Source: Vibrio sp. 10N.286.49.B1 (GTDB lineage Bacteria; Pseudomonadota; Gammaproteobacteria; Enterobacterales; Vibrionaceae). Taken from it: DNA of 64,000 bases. Below, piece after piece: positions 18,016 to 28,833 of the stretch (positions within the stretch are counted from its first letter, which is position 1; every line of letters begins with the position of its first letter). The notes beneath the pieces were generated by a model. That model did no database searches and had not been told where the DNA came from. It saw nothing but the letters and a program-made list of their open reading frames with translations. The translations under genes and the position numbers were made by a program. Where the stretch lies: assembly GCF_002873335.1 (NCBI RefSeq), contig NZ_MCUW01000003.1:62001-126000 (forward strand), in the 5' to 3' direction.

Positions 18016-18792
18016 ATGAGCATGTTTTTCCGTGCCGCAGCACTAACGCTGTTGGTACTCAGCCGCGCACCAGCATTTGCGGCTCCGCTTGATGAATCCA
18101 ACTCTAACCAGACAAAAGGGAACCAAGAACAAAACCAAATAAGTCCATCGAACTTTAAACATAGTCTCAGTGGCCTTTATGGTATTAACCCTGTCGATAC
18201 CGATGTCGCGCAACCGCATGCGGATTTTGATGTGTTGTACAGCAAAGCCCATCAGGCTCAACATGAGTTAGAATCGTTGTGTAAAAGCACAGCATTACTG
18301 ACTCAAACTGACGCACAATTTTCAGGTGTTAAATCGTCTGAGCGCGCTCTGGAAAAAATCAATACTGAGTTAAACGGTGAAGTAAACCAAATTACCGATT
18401 TGGCTCGAGCGACCATCGTCGCAAATGATGTATCTTCATTGGTCAGTGCATTTGAAGCCCTCAGCCGAGAGGCTAAGGTCGTTAGAGTGAAGAATCGATT
18501 TAAGTCCCCTAACCCATCCGGCTATAGAGACCTTAATCTTTTAGTACAACTTCCTAAAACGGGTATTGTCGCGGAGGTTCAGCTGCACTTAAAAGCCATT
18601 GCAGATGTTAAGAATGGACCAGAACATGACCTTTATGAAATTATTCAAGGTATCGAGCGAAATGCAGCTACACACAATCGTTCTTTGAACGACATTGAAA
18701 CGGCTCAAATTACTAGCCTACGCCGCCAATCCATGGAGCTGTATCAAAATGCATGGCAACCTTATATCACTACGCATATTCAAGCCGCGTAA
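18016..18792 (+). CDS. relV: RelV-type small (p)ppGpp synthetase with an export-like N-terminus
   Basis: Protein of 258 aa with a RelA/SpoT nucleotidyltransferase domain at about 80-215. Seen: KSSERALEKI (Lys106), ITDLARATIV (Asp128, Arg131), RVKNRFKSPNPSGYRDLNL and AEVQLHLKAI (Glu187). These line up, with an offset of one, with residues I recall as essential in Vibrio cholerae RelV. No HD hydrolase, TGS or ACT domain is present, so it would make alarmone only. Synteny with tpm and ihfA/pheTS also fits relV. Oddity: residues 1-23 (FFRAAALTLLVLSRAPAFAA) look like a Sec signal peptide with an AFA-A cleavage site, followed by a disordered Gln/Asn/Ser linker. Whether it is exported is unknown. 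Start ATG 18016 has AGGAGAG upstream. Confidence 0.9.
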   Translation: MSMFFRAAALTLLVLSRAPAFAAPLDESNSNQTKGNQEQNQISPSNFKHSLSGLYGINPVDTDVAQPHADFDVLYSKAHQAQHELESLCKSTALLTQTDAQFSGVKSSERALEKINTELNGEVNQITDLARATIVANDVSSLVSAFEALSREAKVVRVKNRFKSPNPSGYRDLNLLVQLPKTGIVAEVQLHLKAIADVKNGPEHDLYEIIQGIERNAATHNRSLNDIETAQITSLRRQSMELYQNAWQPYITTHIQAA

Positions 18793-18831
18793 TTACGCTT
18801 AATGACAGTGATAACATCATCACCAGAAACA

Positions 18832-18858
18832 AAAAGACCACGCATTGCGTGGTCTTTT
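18832..18858. terminator. Bidirectional terminator between relV and ihfA
   Basis: AAAAGACCACGCA and its exact inverse (18832-18844 with 18846-18858) form a GC-rich stem flanked by A4 and T4 on the two sides. It lies between convergent genes. Confidence 0.9.
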
Positions 18859-18873
18859 CGTAACAATCAAATA

Positions 18874-19167
18874 TTAATCTAGTTTGATGTTTTCAACACG
18901 AGCCTTCAGTTTTTGTCCTGGACGAAACGTCACGACACGTCTAGCGGAGATAGGGATATCTTCTCCAGTCTTAGGGTTGCGACCTGGACGTTCGTTTTTG
19001 TCTCGAAGATCAAAATTACCGAAACCAGACAGCTTTACCTGCTCGCCATTTTCGAGTGATTTTCTGACTTCTTCAAAAAATACTTCTACCGTTTCCTTGG
19101 CATCCCGTTTACTAAACCCGAGTTTCTCAAACAGGTTCTCAGCCAAATCGGCTTTTGTGAGCGCCAT
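18874..19167 (-). CDS. ihfA: Integration host factor subunit alpha
   Basis: DNA-bending nucleoid protein that pairs with IHF beta; 97 aa, near the E. coli length (99). The sequence [17 protein letters not shown], the HU/IHF signature [20 protein letters not shown] and the C-terminal [12 protein letters not shown] are all typical. Start ATG 19165-19167 has GGGGAG upstream. In many gammaproteobacteria ihfA is cotranscribed with pheST; here a terminator and 500 nt of noncoding DNA separate them. Confidence 0.97.
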   Translation of the reverse strand: MALTKADLAENLFEKLGFSKRDAKETVEVFFEEVRKSLENGEQVKLSGFGNFDLRDKNERPGRNPKTGEDIPISARRVVTFRPGQKLKARVENIKLD

Positions 19168-19670
19168 AAAACTCCCCTCAAAGCTATTTCATACCTAGCT
19201 GTTACGAACGCAACAACACATATTTAGTTCGACCAATCAACAACATAACAGCCTAACTGTGAAAAGTGTAAGTCAACCTTATGATTTTCGCCAACTTTTT
19301 TATTTCATGGAAATGTCAGGATTTTATCTTACACAACCAAGCACTTACCCCCATTTCAATACAATCATCCGAAAATAAGCAAGAAATCAAATAAACCAAC
19401 ATTAAATTCTATAAAAACCAATTAAAAAAGAATAAAAGGGATACACCACTAAATACAAAAACCTTAATCCAGCACACACTTTTTATAGAAATAACAAGCA
19501 AAAACAGAGAGTTGCGACTAAATATTGGATATGAAACACGTTTAATTCCCACTCTGGAACTGGACAAAATATCGGGTTGCAGACTAGAATTTCAGGTTGA
19601 TTATTTCTTTTAGATACAAAAAAGGCGAGCTTCATATCGCTCGCCTTAGTCTTATCATTGGAACGTCAGA
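19168..19670. other. Noncoding gap between pheT and ihfA
   Basis: 503 nt, AT-rich, with no credible ORF on either strand. It holds the pheT terminator (19617-19647) and must hold an ihfA promoter. No convincing IHF consensus site was found by eye. The length leaves room for a small RNA, but no specific structure supports one. Confidence 0.4.
19617..19647 (-). terminator. Rho-independent terminator of pheST
   Basis: Stem AAGGCGAGC / GCTCGCCTT (19639-19647 with 19622-19630), 8-nt loop, followed on the minus strand by a T-run (TTTTTG). It lies 23 nt after the pheT stop. Confidence 0.88.
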
Positions 19671-22091
19671 TTAGTCGCGTAATACCGCGCTGAACTTATC
19701 AGCAACAGAGGCGACGATAGCATCGACTGATCCAGCGATGTCTGCATCTTCAAGTGTGCGCTCTACAGACTGTAGGCTAAGTGCGATAGCTAGGCTCTTC
19801 TTACCTTCTTCTACACCTTTACCAACGTATACGTCGAATAGCTTAGCGTCTGTTAAGAACTCACCACCAGCAGCGATACACGCTTCAACGATGTCGCCAG
19901 AAGCAACGGCTTCATCGACAACCAGTGCGATATCACGACGGTTTGCAGGGAACTTAGATACTGCGACGGCTTCTGGAAGCACGCGAGTGTTAATAGCTGC
20001 CCATTCGATTTCGAATACGATAGTACGGCCGTTAAGCCCAAACTTACGCTCTAGTTCTGGGTGAACAGTACCAATGATACCCACTTCTTTCTCAGTTTCG
20101 AGACCAGCGTCTACAACGATCGCCGCAGTTTGACCTGGATGAAGTGCTGGGTGCTTAGCGGCTTTAAAGCTGTATGCTTTTTCGTTCGCTGAAAGCTCAA
20201 GAACGGCTTCTAGGTCACCTTTAAGATCGAAGAAATCGACAGTGTTCGTTGCCATGTCCCAGTGCTCTTCGCCACGCGTACCAGAGATAACGCCCGCAAG
20301 CATCATTTCTTGGCGCATGCCGTTTTCAGCGGTTGCTTCAGGGATGAAACGTAGGCCTGATTCGAATAGACGAACGCGAGACTGTTGACGCTTCTGGTTG
20401 TGAACAACGGTGTTTAGAAGACCTTGGATTAGGCCAAGACGCATTGCTGACATATCCGCTGAGATTGGGAATGGCAGGATTAGCGGCTCAACACCAGGTA
20501 CAACAAGCTTTTGCTGTTCTGGTTCTACGAAGCTGTATGTGATTGCTTCGTGGTAGCCACGGTCGACAAGAAGGTCACGAACGCGCTTAAGGGGTTGGTC
20601 AGCTTCTTTGTGGTCATTCATTTTAAGTGCCGCTTTAGGCGCTTGGTTTGGAATGTTATCGTAACCGTAGATACGACCTACTTCTTCAATTAGGTCTTGC
20701 TCGATTGCGATATCAAAACGCCAAGATGGAGACGTTGCCGTCCAACCAGCTTCTGTCGTCTCTACTTCACAACCTAGGCGAGTAAGAATTTCCACTACGT
20801 CTGTAGATGGGATTTCGTGACCTAGTAGGCTGTTTAGCTTAGCGCGACGTAGAGCAACGACGTTTGCTTTAGGAAGATCAGCGTCAGATTCGCTGCCGTT
20901 TACTGGCGCAACTTCACCACCACAGATTTCAACTAGAAGCTGTGTAGCACGCTCCATAGCGGCTAACTGTAGCGTTGAATCAACACCACGTTCGAAACGT
21001 AGAGAGGAATCAGTGTGAAGGCCGTAAGCACGTGCGCGACCACGGATGTGATCCGGTGCGAAGAATGCTGCTTCAAGAAGTACGTCTGTCGTTTCAGTAG
21101 TCACACCTGAATCTTGACCGCCAAAGATACCAGCGATGGCTAGTGCTTTGTTTTGGTCAGCGATAACAAGCGTGTTGCTGTTTAGTTCAGCTTCGTTGCC
21201 ATCTAGAAGTGTTAGCTTTTCGCCCTGCTCTGCTAGACGAACCACGATACCGCCTTCGATCTTAGCAAGATCAAATGCGTGCATTGGTTGGCCTTGCTCT
21301 AGCATCACGTAGTTTGTGATGTCTACCACTGGGTCGATTGAACGGATACCACAACGGCGCAGTTTTTCTTGCATCCAGATTGGAGATTCCGCTTTCACGT
21401 TTACGTTCTTAACCACACGGCCAAGGTAACGTGGACAAGCATCCGTTGCTTTGATTTCAACAGATACTGTGTCTTCAATGCTTGTTGCAACAGCGTCAAC
21501 GGTTGGCTCTGTCACGTCTGCGCGGTTTAGTACGCCAACTTCACGAGCAAGGCCACGGATGCTGAAGCAGTCTGCGCGGTTTGCTGTTAGGTCTACGTCG
21601 ATAGTGACGTCGTTAAGCTCAAGAAGCTCACGTACGTCTAACCCTAGCGTTGTGCCTTCTGGCAGCTCAAGGATGCCGTCAGACTCTACGTCGATACCTA
21701 GCTCAGAGAAAGAACAAAGCATGCCGTGCGATGGAACGCCACGTAGTTTTGCTTTCTTGATTTTGAAATCACCAGGAAGTACTGCGCCAACGGTTGCTAC
21801 TGCTACCGTTAGGCCAAGACGACAGTTAGATGCACCACATACGATGTCTAAAAGCTCTTTATTACCATCTGTGTCAACAGCGCCGATATCAATTTTTGTA
21901 ACTTGTAGTTTGTCTGCGTCTGGGTGCTGACCGCACTCAACCACTTTACCTACTATAACGCCGGTGAAAACACCTGCAACAGGTTCTACATCGTCAACTT
22001 CCAAACCAGCCATAGTGATTTGGTGAGCTAGCTCTTCGCTGTTAATTGCAGGTTTAACCCACTCGCGTAGCCAAGATTCACTGAATTTCAT
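19671..22091 (-). CDS. pheT: Phenylalanyl-tRNA synthetase beta subunit
   Basis: Editing and tRNA-binding subunit of the alpha2-beta2 enzyme charging tRNA-Phe; 806 aa, slightly longer than the E. coli subunit. Order: N-terminal [12 protein letters not shown], tRNA-binding OB domain (about 39-148, [20 protein letters not shown]), B3/B4 editing domain ([27 protein letters not shown]), B5, the catalytic-like module ([12 protein letters not shown]) and the C-terminal ferredoxin-fold anticodon-binding domain ([15 protein letters not shown]). It follows pheS by 18 nt. Confidence 0.98.
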   Translation of the reverse strand: MKFSESWLREWVKPAINSEELAHQITMAGLEVDDVEPVAGVFTGVIVGKVVECGQHPDADKLQVTKIDIGAVDTDGNKELLDIVCGASNCRLGLTVAVATVGAVLPGDFKIKKAKLRGVPSHGMLCSFSELGIDVESDGILELPEGTTLGLDVRELLELNDVTIDVDLTANRADCFSIRGLAREVGVLNRADVTEPTVDAVATSIEDTVSVEIKATDACPRYLGRVVKNVNVKAESPIWMQEKLRRCGIRSIDPVVDITNYVMLEQGQPMHAFDLAKIEGGIVVRLAEQGEKLTLLDGNEAELNSNTLVIADQNKALAIAGIFGGQDSGVTTETTDVLLEAAFFAPDHIRGRARAYGLHTDSSLRFERGVDSTLQLAAMERATQLLVEICGGEVAPVNGSESDADLPKANVVALRRAKLNSLLGHEIPSTDVVEILTRLGCEVETTEAGWTATSPSWRFDIAIEQDLIEEVGRIYGYDNIPNQAPKAALKMNDHKEADQPLKRVRDLLVDRGYHEAITYSFVEPEQQKLVVPGVEPLILPFPISADMSAMRLGLIQGLLNTVVHNQKRQQSRVRLFESGLRFIPEATAENGMRQEMMLAGVISGTRGEEHWDMATNTVDFFDLKGDLEAVLELSANEKAYSFKAAKHPALHPGQTAAIVVDAGLETEKEVGIIGTVHPELERKFGLNGRTIVFEIEWAAINTRVLPEAVAVSKFPANRRDIALVVDEAVASGDIVEACIAAGGEFLTDAKLFDVYVGKGVEEGKKSLAIALSLQSVERTLEDADIAGSVDAIVASVADKFSAVLRD

Positions 22092-22109
22092 AGTTTTGAC
22101 TGCCCCGGA

Positions 22110-23108
<999 letters not shown>

Positions 23109-23287
23109 CTATTGGTAGTGTGTCCATAACGGTGTTTTTTGATAGCTGTCTATAGTAATCAAACACGCCAGTAAAGCCAAATTGATTCGTAATTTGAGCA
23201 GGTTACCGAGCAAAAAAAGACCATTTTTAGCCAATTAAGATCAAAACCACCCGCAACATGAGCAAAACTGAACGGTATGAAGCTCGC

Positions 23288-23989
23288 TCAACTCGCTTTC
23301 ATTGCGCGAATAAACACAAAATTGGGGCATCGTGACAGCTTTTTATAGGTTGCTGGTGCCATTGTTTTCATTTTGATGTCTGGCGTGCCTTCCGAAAATG
23401 TATCCAATACAAGTCCATGATCTTTTAATGCTGCAAAGAGACTCGTCAAAGAACGACGATAGAAACTCACCTCAACGGGTTCACCCGTCGTATCCCAAAA
23501 TTCAGTAATTTTCTCTACCGCAAAATAGTGACTATTTTGATTCGATGCGTCGAAGTCAATAATGGGATGATGTGTTGAAAAGACAAAGACTCCTCCTGTT
23601 TTCAGCACTCTGGCTACGTCGGCAAATAACGGTGCCAAATCAGGTAAGTAATGAATCATGAGTGGGCAAACCACCACGTCAAATTTGCCATCTGTTTCCT
23701 GCGGTAAACCTAACGATAAATCTTGCGCATACACACGACCATTGCCGTTCAGTTTCGCTAAAGTAATTTGCACCATTTCGTCTGATGCATCAATGGCGGT
23801 CACATTTGCACCTTGTTTCTGAAAAATAGCCGCGTAAACGCCAGATCCGCACCCGAGATCGAGGACATGTTTATGGTTTAGATCCCCTAGCAGCCCCAGC
23901 GTTGTTGGTCTTTCATACAAAGCGTTATAAGCATTATTTTGAATCGCTTCATCGTATTTCTTTGCATGCTTTTTATACATTTCACCCAT
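23288..23989 (-). CDS. Class I SAM-dependent methyltransferase
   Basis: Cytosolic methyltransferase of 233 aa, substrate unknown. SAM motif I is HVLDLGCGSGVYAAIF, followed by an acidic motif II (VTAIDASDEMV), FDVVVCPLMIHYL (motif IV) and LKTGGVFVFSTHHPI. The arrangement resembles UbiE/BioC-like type 11 methyltransferases. Start ATG at 23987-23989, with a weak AGAGA upstream; Met4 is an alternative. It is divergent from the Kef system. Confidence 0.85.
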   Translation of the reverse strand: MGEMYKKHAKKYDEAIQNNAYNALYERPTTLGLLGDLNHKHVLDLGCGSGVYAAIFQKQGANVTAIDASDEMVQITLAKLNGNGRVYAQDLSLGLPQETDGKFDVVVCPLMIHYLPDLAPLFADVARVLKTGGVFVFSTHHPIIDFDASNQNSHYFAVEKITEFWDTTGEPVEVSFYRRSLTSLFAALKDHGLVLDTFSEGTPDIKMKTMAPATYKKLSRCPNFVFIRAMKAS

Positions 23990-24157
23990 TTTTCTCTCGC
24001 TTTTTGTCTACATCACTTACCAATTAATAGCCATGACTTAAAAATAGATTAACGACATAATAAATAGCTTAACTAATTGATAAATAGTTTGTTGTATACT
24101 AAACATTATAACTCGTTGACGATAATATCCATACGTTCAGGAACGATACAAAACCAT

Positions 24158-24781
24158 ATGAATGATCTTAAAAACAAAGTCTTAGTGCTTTATGCGCATC
24201 CTTCTCAGCGACGCTCTGAAGTCAACATGCCAATGTACAAGGACGCGCTAAGCGTTGAGGGAGTGACTGTCGTCGATCTATACTCCGAATACCCTACTTA
24301 TCATATCGATATCGACAAAGAGCAACAACGACTGCTTGAGCACGATATCATCATCTTCCAATTTCCTTTGTACTGGTATTCTACGCCATCAATCCTCAAA
24401 GAATGGCAAGATCTAGTGCTTGAATATGGCTTTGCTTATGGTCATGAGGGTACACAACTCGCCGGTAAACGGTTTTTCTGCTCCATCTCAGCAGGTGGAA
24501 AAGCAGAAGCCTATCAAACCGATGGTTATAACCACTTTACGATCAGGGAACTCCTTCAACCTTTGGAGCAAATGGCCAACCTAACCGGTCTTGTCTATCT
24601 CCCGCCTTTTGTTTTATTTGGTTCCCGGACAGCCAAAGAAGAGCATCGTATCACCGAGCATAGACAACAATGGAAAGAACTCCTTGAGTTACTCGTCTCA
24701 GACCAATTTAACGTTGCGAAAGCCGCGCCTTTAGAAAAACTCAACCATTATTGGCCGCACGACACGGAGTCATCGTTATGA
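24158..24781 (+). CDS. Kef ancillary NAD(P)H oxidoreductase (KefF/KefG-like)
   Basis: Flavodoxin-fold quinone oxidoreductase, 207 aa, that in characterised systems binds and activates Kef glutathione-gated potassium efflux. Visible are the FMN loop LVLYAHPSQRRSEVN, FQFPLYWYSTPSILKEWQD, and SISAGGKAEAYQTDGYNHFTI. The frame extends upstream to 24077, but ATG 24158 gives the family N-terminus; the ribosome binding site is distant. The stop overlaps the start of the antiporter gene as ATGA, which strongly supports a functional pair. Confidence 0.9.
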   Translation: MNDLKNKVLVLYAHPSQRRSEVNMPMYKDALSVEGVTVVDLYSEYPTYHIDIDKEQQRLLEHDIIIFQFPLYWYSTPSILKEWQDLVLEYGFAYGHEGTQLAGKRFFCSISAGGKAEAYQTDGYNHFTIRELLQPLEQMANLTGLVYLPPFVLFGSRTAKEEHRITEHRQQWKELLELLVSDQFNVAKAAPLEKLNHYWPHDTESSL

Positions 24782-26703
24782 CCGGATATTTTTTACAAGC
24801 GTTTATTTATTTGTTTGCCGCTGTCATCGCCGTTCCCATTGCAAAGCGTCTTGGGCTGGGTTCGGTTCTTGGTTATCTGATAGCAGGCGTTGTCATAGGG
24901 CCTATCATCGGGCTCGTTGGCGAAGAGACGACTACGATACAACACTTCGCTGAGTTTGGCGTTGTCATGATGCTATTTTTAGTCGGATTAGAACTTGAAC
25001 CAAAAATGTTATGGGCGATGCGACATCGTTTAATGGGCCTTGGCGGATTGCAAGTTGGCGGGTCCACAGCCATTGTCATGGCGATCGCGCTCTTCGCTGA
25101 GTTTACTTGGACCGTATCATTGACCATCGGCTTGATTTTCGCACTCTCTTCAACGGCCATCGTATTGCAGACTTTCAATGAGAAAGGGTTAACGAAGACA
25201 GAAGGCGGGAAAAATGCTTTTTCTGTATTGCTTTTCCAAGATATTGCTGTCATTCCAATGCTTGCTTTTATTCCTTTACTCGCCCTTCCCGAATTAATAG
25301 AACAAGCTCAATCTGTCGCGACTAACGTCGCGGAACACCACGATGATCTGAGCCTCGTCGCCGATCTTCCAGGCTGGGCTTATGGCATCGTCATTATAAC
25401 GTCGATCGCCATTGTCGTAGTTGGAGGACACTACCTCAGTCGCCCACTATTTCGTTTTGTTGCCTCATCGGGCTTGCGAGAAATTTTTACCGCAACAGCC
25501 TTAATGTTAGTGATTGGTATCGCAGCCTTAATGAGCTTAGTGGGTCTATCCCCTGCGCTGGGCACATTCCTCGCCGGAGTCGTATTAGCAAACAGTGAAT
25601 TTAGGCATGAACTCGAATCGAATATCGACCCGTTTAAAGGACTGTTGCTAGGACTCTTCTTCATCACTGTTGGTGCAGGTATCAACTTTGGTATCTTGTT
25701 CGATGATTTCATTCTTATCATCACAATGACCATAGGCGTGATGGCAATCAAAGCGCTCGTTCTCTATGTTTTAGCCCTCATGTTCAAGATTCGTGGTAGT
25801 GACCGATGGTTGTTCACGTTAAGTCTTGCTCAAGCCGGCGAATTTGGTTTCGTTCTATTAAGCTTCTCAGTGCAAAACCATGTGTTACCGACTGACATTG
25901 CGCAAATTCTGTCGTTAGTGGTTGCACTTTCGATGTTCCTTACTCCAGCCTTATTCATCTTATTTGACAAGGTCATATTGCCTAAGTTTGAAAAGACGAT
26001 AAACGATAGAGAGGAAGATACTATCGACGAGCAAGGCAGCGTGGTGATTGCAGGGATTGGCCGTTTTGGTCAAATCATCAACCGCCTACTTGTTGCCAAC
26101 AACGTACAGACCGTCGTTCTTGATATACGAGCAGATCAAGTGGATTTGATGCGACAAATCGAAACCAAATCATTTTTTGGTGACGCAACCAAACCTGACA
26201 TGCTGCACACAGCTAAGCTTGAAGACGCTAAGTTATTTGTGATTGCTATAGACAATTACGAAGCCAGTGTAGAGCTTGTAAAATATGTGAAACATACGTA
26301 CCCTCACGTTAAAATATTGGCTCGTGCGTATGACCGGGGACACAGCTACCAGCTCAGACAAGCAGGGGCTGACTATATTGAATCAGAAACCTATCACTCT
26401 GCACTAGAGCTAGGCTCAAAAGCGATGAGAAGTCTTGGTTTCCATCCTTTTTTTGTTGAGCAACAAAAAACCATATACAAAACGATTGAGAATAAGCAGT
26501 CAGATTCGCTATATGAGGGCTGGACCCAAGCAACCGACGAATCACGTTATGATAATAACTATCGCCAACTCTTCATGGAGCTCGAAGAACTTATCAAAGA
26601 GGCAATGAAAGTCGATAGGAACGATAAACATTCTCGAGAACGTGGTTGGACACCGCCCCCTAAGGGCTATGCTGACAATCTTGATAAGTCAGACCCATCC
26701 TAA
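24778..26703 (+). CDS. Kef-type glutathione-regulated K+/H+ antiporter
   Basis: CPA2 antiporter with a regulatory cytoplasmic domain, 641 aa; KefB/KefC releases K+ and acidifies the cytoplasm to protect from electrophiles. About 12 membrane helices (for example GSVLGYLIAGVVIGPIIG, FALSSTAIVLQTFNEKG with conserved polar residues, LFFITVGAGINFGILF) are followed by a Rossmann RCK/TrkA-N domain at about 415-530 (VVIAGIGRFGQIINRLL). The ATG at 24778 overlaps the upstream stop (ATGA) with GGAG eight bases before; an in-frame start at 24751 has no such site. B versus C type cannot be fixed by eye. Confidence 0.93.
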   Translation: MTGYFLQAFIYLFAAVIAVPIAKRLGLGSVLGYLIAGVVIGPIIGLVGEETTTIQHFAEFGVVMMLFLVGLELEPKMLWAMRHRLMGLGGLQVGGSTAIVMAIALFAEFTWTVSLTIGLIFALSSTAIVLQTFNEKGLTKTEGGKNAFSVLLFQDIAVIPMLAFIPLLALPELIEQAQSVATNVAEHHDDLSLVADLPGWAYGIVIITSIAIVVVGGHYLSRPLFRFVASSGLREIFTATALMLVIGIAALMSLVGLSPALGTFLAGVVLANSEFRHELESNIDPFKGLLLGLFFITVGAGINFGILFDDFILIITMTIGVMAIKALVLYVLALMFKIRGSDRWLFTLSLAQAGEFGFVLLSFSVQNHVLPTDIAQILSLVVALSMFLTPALFILFDKVILPKFEKTINDREEDTIDEQGSVVIAGIGRFGQIINRLLVANNVQTVVLDIRADQVDLMRQIETKSFFGDATKPDMLHTAKLEDAKLFVIAIDNYEASVELVKYVKHTYPHVKILARAYDRGHSYQLRQAGADYIESETYHSALELGSKAMRSLGFHPFFVEQQKTIYKTIENKQSDSLYEGWTQATDESRYDNNYRQLFMELEELIKEAMKVDRNDKHSRERGWTPPPKGYADNLDKSDPS

Positions 26704-26709
26704 TCCAGT

Positions 26710-26737
26710 AAAAAACGGGCATTAGTGCCCGTTTTTT
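26710..26737 (+). terminator. Rho-independent terminator of the Kef operon
   Basis: 12-bp perfect stem AAAAAACGGGCA / TGCCCGTTTTTT with loop TTAG and a built-in T6 run. Confidence 0.92.
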
Positions 26738-26762
26738 ATTCAACCAAAATAAAGATGATACC

Positions 26763-28094
26763 GTGGATACAGAAACCAGAAATCTCGCTCACCAGCTTTT
26801 CAAAATGACGCTCCCTATGGTTTTAGGCGTGTTGTCATTAATGAGCTTTCAACTTGTCGATAGTGCGTTTATCGGTCAACTAGGCGTCTTACCTCTCGCT
26901 GCACAAGGCTTCACCCTGCCAATGCAAATGGTGATCATCGGTATTCAGGTTGGCTTAGGTATTGCGACAACCGCGATTATCTCCCGTGCACTAGGTTCGA
27001 ACGATGACCGCTATGCTAAACAACTTGGTGGGCTCATTCTGTTATTTGGTAGCTTGGGGGTCAGCTTTATCGGCGTTATTATTTGGCTGTTACGTTATCC
27101 TATTTTATCAATGCTGAGTGCCCCAGAGGCCGTGTACCCTGTCATCGACAGTTATTGGCCTTATTGGTTAGTCAGTTCGTGGGTGGGCGCGGTATTGTAT
27201 TTTTACTACAGTGTCTGTCGTTCAAACGGTAACACTGTTTTGCCTGGTATGATGATGATGGTCACCAGCTTAATCAACCTTGCGTTGGATCCACTTTTTA
27301 TCTTCACCTTCGATATGGGAATAAACGGCGCGGCCATCGCAACCATTGTTGCGTTTGGGATTGGCATTCTCGTCGTCGCGCCGAAAGTCACAGGTAAAGG
27401 CTGGGCATCATTTGATTGGAGTGATCTTAATATAATCCACAGCCTTCGGTCTATTTGGAAAATAATGGCTCCGGCGATGGTCAGTCAACTCTTGCCACCA
27501 TTGTCTTCCATGCTCGCAACAAAACTACTCGCCACATTTGGCACCGCAGCGGTTGCTGCATGGGCGGTGGGGTCACGATATGAATTCTTTGCTATCGTCA
27601 CCGTCCTAGCGTTAACCATGTCGATGCCTCCAATGATTGGAAAGCTATTAGGCGGGAAGAACATCCATGATATTAAGAAGCTAGTAAAGATCGCCGTGTT
27701 GTACATTTTAGGCTTTCAATTTATCGTAGCCATTATCACATTCATCTTTGCAAAACCGCTCGCCTCGTTAATGACAAGTGAAGATCAGGTGTATCAGGTT
27801 CTCCATTACCATCTGATACTCGTGCCAATTAGTTTAGGGCCTTTAGGGGTTTGCATGCTGATGGTTTCAATATCTAATGCACTTGGTAAAGCCAAAACCG
27901 CTCTCACTATTTCTTCCCTTCGGTTATTTGCTTTCTTCTTACCCTGTTTGTGGGTTGGATCTCAGCTTGGGGGCATTGAAGGATTATTCTATGGTGCACT
28001 TACTGGTAATATTCTGGCAGGATTGAGCGCTTGGTTAATGTATAACTTTTCGATGAAACAGTTAGAGCGCTCATTGCTCGAGCACCACAGCTAA
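26763..28094 (+). CDS. MATE family multidrug efflux transporter
   Basis: Cation-coupled exporter of the MATE family, 443 aa, with 12 predicted helices in two repeats. The N-terminal MTLPMVLGVLSLMSFQLVDS(A)FIGQLG and the second-half equivalent MAPAMVSQLLPPLSSMLATK are the two repeat openings. Start is GTG at 26763, only 26 nt after the terminator, with a weak AAAGATG as ribosome binding site. Substrates are not predictable. It is followed after 37 nt by the rhodanese gene. Confidence 0.9.
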   Translation: MDTETRNLAHQLFKMTLPMVLGVLSLMSFQLVDSAFIGQLGVLPLAAQGFTLPMQMVIIGIQVGLGIATTAIISRALGSNDDRYAKQLGGLILLFGSLGVSFIGVIIWLLRYPILSMLSAPEAVYPVIDSYWPYWLVSSWVGAVLYFYYSVCRSNGNTVLPGMMMMVTSLINLALDPLFIFTFDMGINGAAIATIVAFGIGILVVAPKVTGKGWASFDWSDLNIIHSLRSIWKIMAPAMVSQLLPPLSSMLATKLLATFGTAAVAAWAVGSRYEFFAIVTVLALTMSMPPMIGKLLGGKNIHDIKKLVKIAVLYILGFQFIVAIITFIFAKPLASLMTSEDQVYQVLHYHLILVPISLGPLGVCMLMVSISNALGKAKTALTISSLRLFAFFLPCLWVGSQLGGIEGLFYGALTGNILAGLSAWLMYNFSMKQLERSLLEHHS

Positions 28095-28131
28095 GGCACA
28101 CTATCTAATAGGACGTAGAGGAGCATCATAC

Positions 28132-28488
28132 ATGAACATCAAACGATTAATGGCGGGTATTGCACTACTATCCGCGCTGCTGAGCACAGGCACTTTTGCA
28201 TCAGAAAGAGCAGCGATCGGTTGGCAACAAATACAACAAGGTGCCATGGTTATTGATGTTAGAACCCCACAAGAATTTGTTGATGGACACTTAGATAACG
28301 CCATTAATTTTCCTCTGTCGACACTAGATCAGCATGTTTCAGACCTCGATAAAGCCACCCCTATCGTTTTGTATTGCCGCAGTGGTAACCGTTCTGGTCA
28401 AGCCTACCAATATTTAACGTCACTAGGCTTCACTCAATTGCACAATGCGGGCGGATTGCAAGAGATACAAGTCGAAATCGCTAAGTAG
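28132..28488 (+). CDS. Periplasmic rhodanese-like sulfurtransferase
   Basis: Single-domain rhodanese with a Sec signal peptide, 118 aa. Residues 1-24 (MNIKRLMAGIALLSALLSTG...FA) form the signal; the domain then shows IDVRTPQEFVDGHLDNAINFP and the active-site loop LYCRSGNRSGQA with catalytic Cys. This matches the PspE-like exported rhodaneses that transfer sulfane sulfur. GAGGAG lies upstream of ATG 28132. Confidence 0.92.
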   Translation: MNIKRLMAGIALLSALLSTGTFASERAAIGWQQIQQGAMVIDVRTPQEFVDGHLDNAINFPLSTLDQHVSDLDKATPIVLYCRSGNRSGQAYQYLTSLGFTQLHNAGGLQEIQVEIAK

Positions 28489-28598
28489 ATTGATTCTTCG
28501 TGAACGTTCGAGATAGATAAATGCGCTTCTTGCCGTTCGTCTATCTCACCAAATCCACACAACTTAGCTCTTAGCCTCATTCATCTCGAACAAAACGG

Positions 28599-28638
28599 CA
28601 TCATTGTCATCATTGTCATCATTGTCATCATTGTCATC
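28599..28638. repeat. 9-bp tandem repeat, about 4.4 copies
   Basis: The unit CATCATTGT is repeated without a mismatch across about 40 nt. It lies outside any recognised gene. The unit length is a multiple of three and the copies are exact, as expected for a recently expanded, possibly variable-number locus. Confidence 0.85.
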
Positions 28639-28833
28639 AAACACTTGAGCAACTATCGCCAAAATAACCGAAAAAATTTGTGCGTTCTTTGCTTATATTT
28701 ATGTTTATGTTCAGAATTCTCACAGCGATTCTTTCCTACACCTGAGCAGCCGATAACCCATCGCTTATCATCACGTCCCTCCTCTCAAGCTTTCTGTTGA
28801 AACAAATTCTCACATATTGTTAGCAATCACATG

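Noticed and set aside
19168..19300. IHF self-binding site upstream of ihfA
   Set aside because: Several ATCAA-like words exist but none fits WATCAANNNNTTR in full.
23155..23214. Possible pheST leader peptide (about 19 codons, MVFF start, minus strand)
   Set aside because: Only two Phe codons, weak ribosome binding site and no clear terminator/antiterminator pair downstream, so attenuation as in E. coli is not supported.
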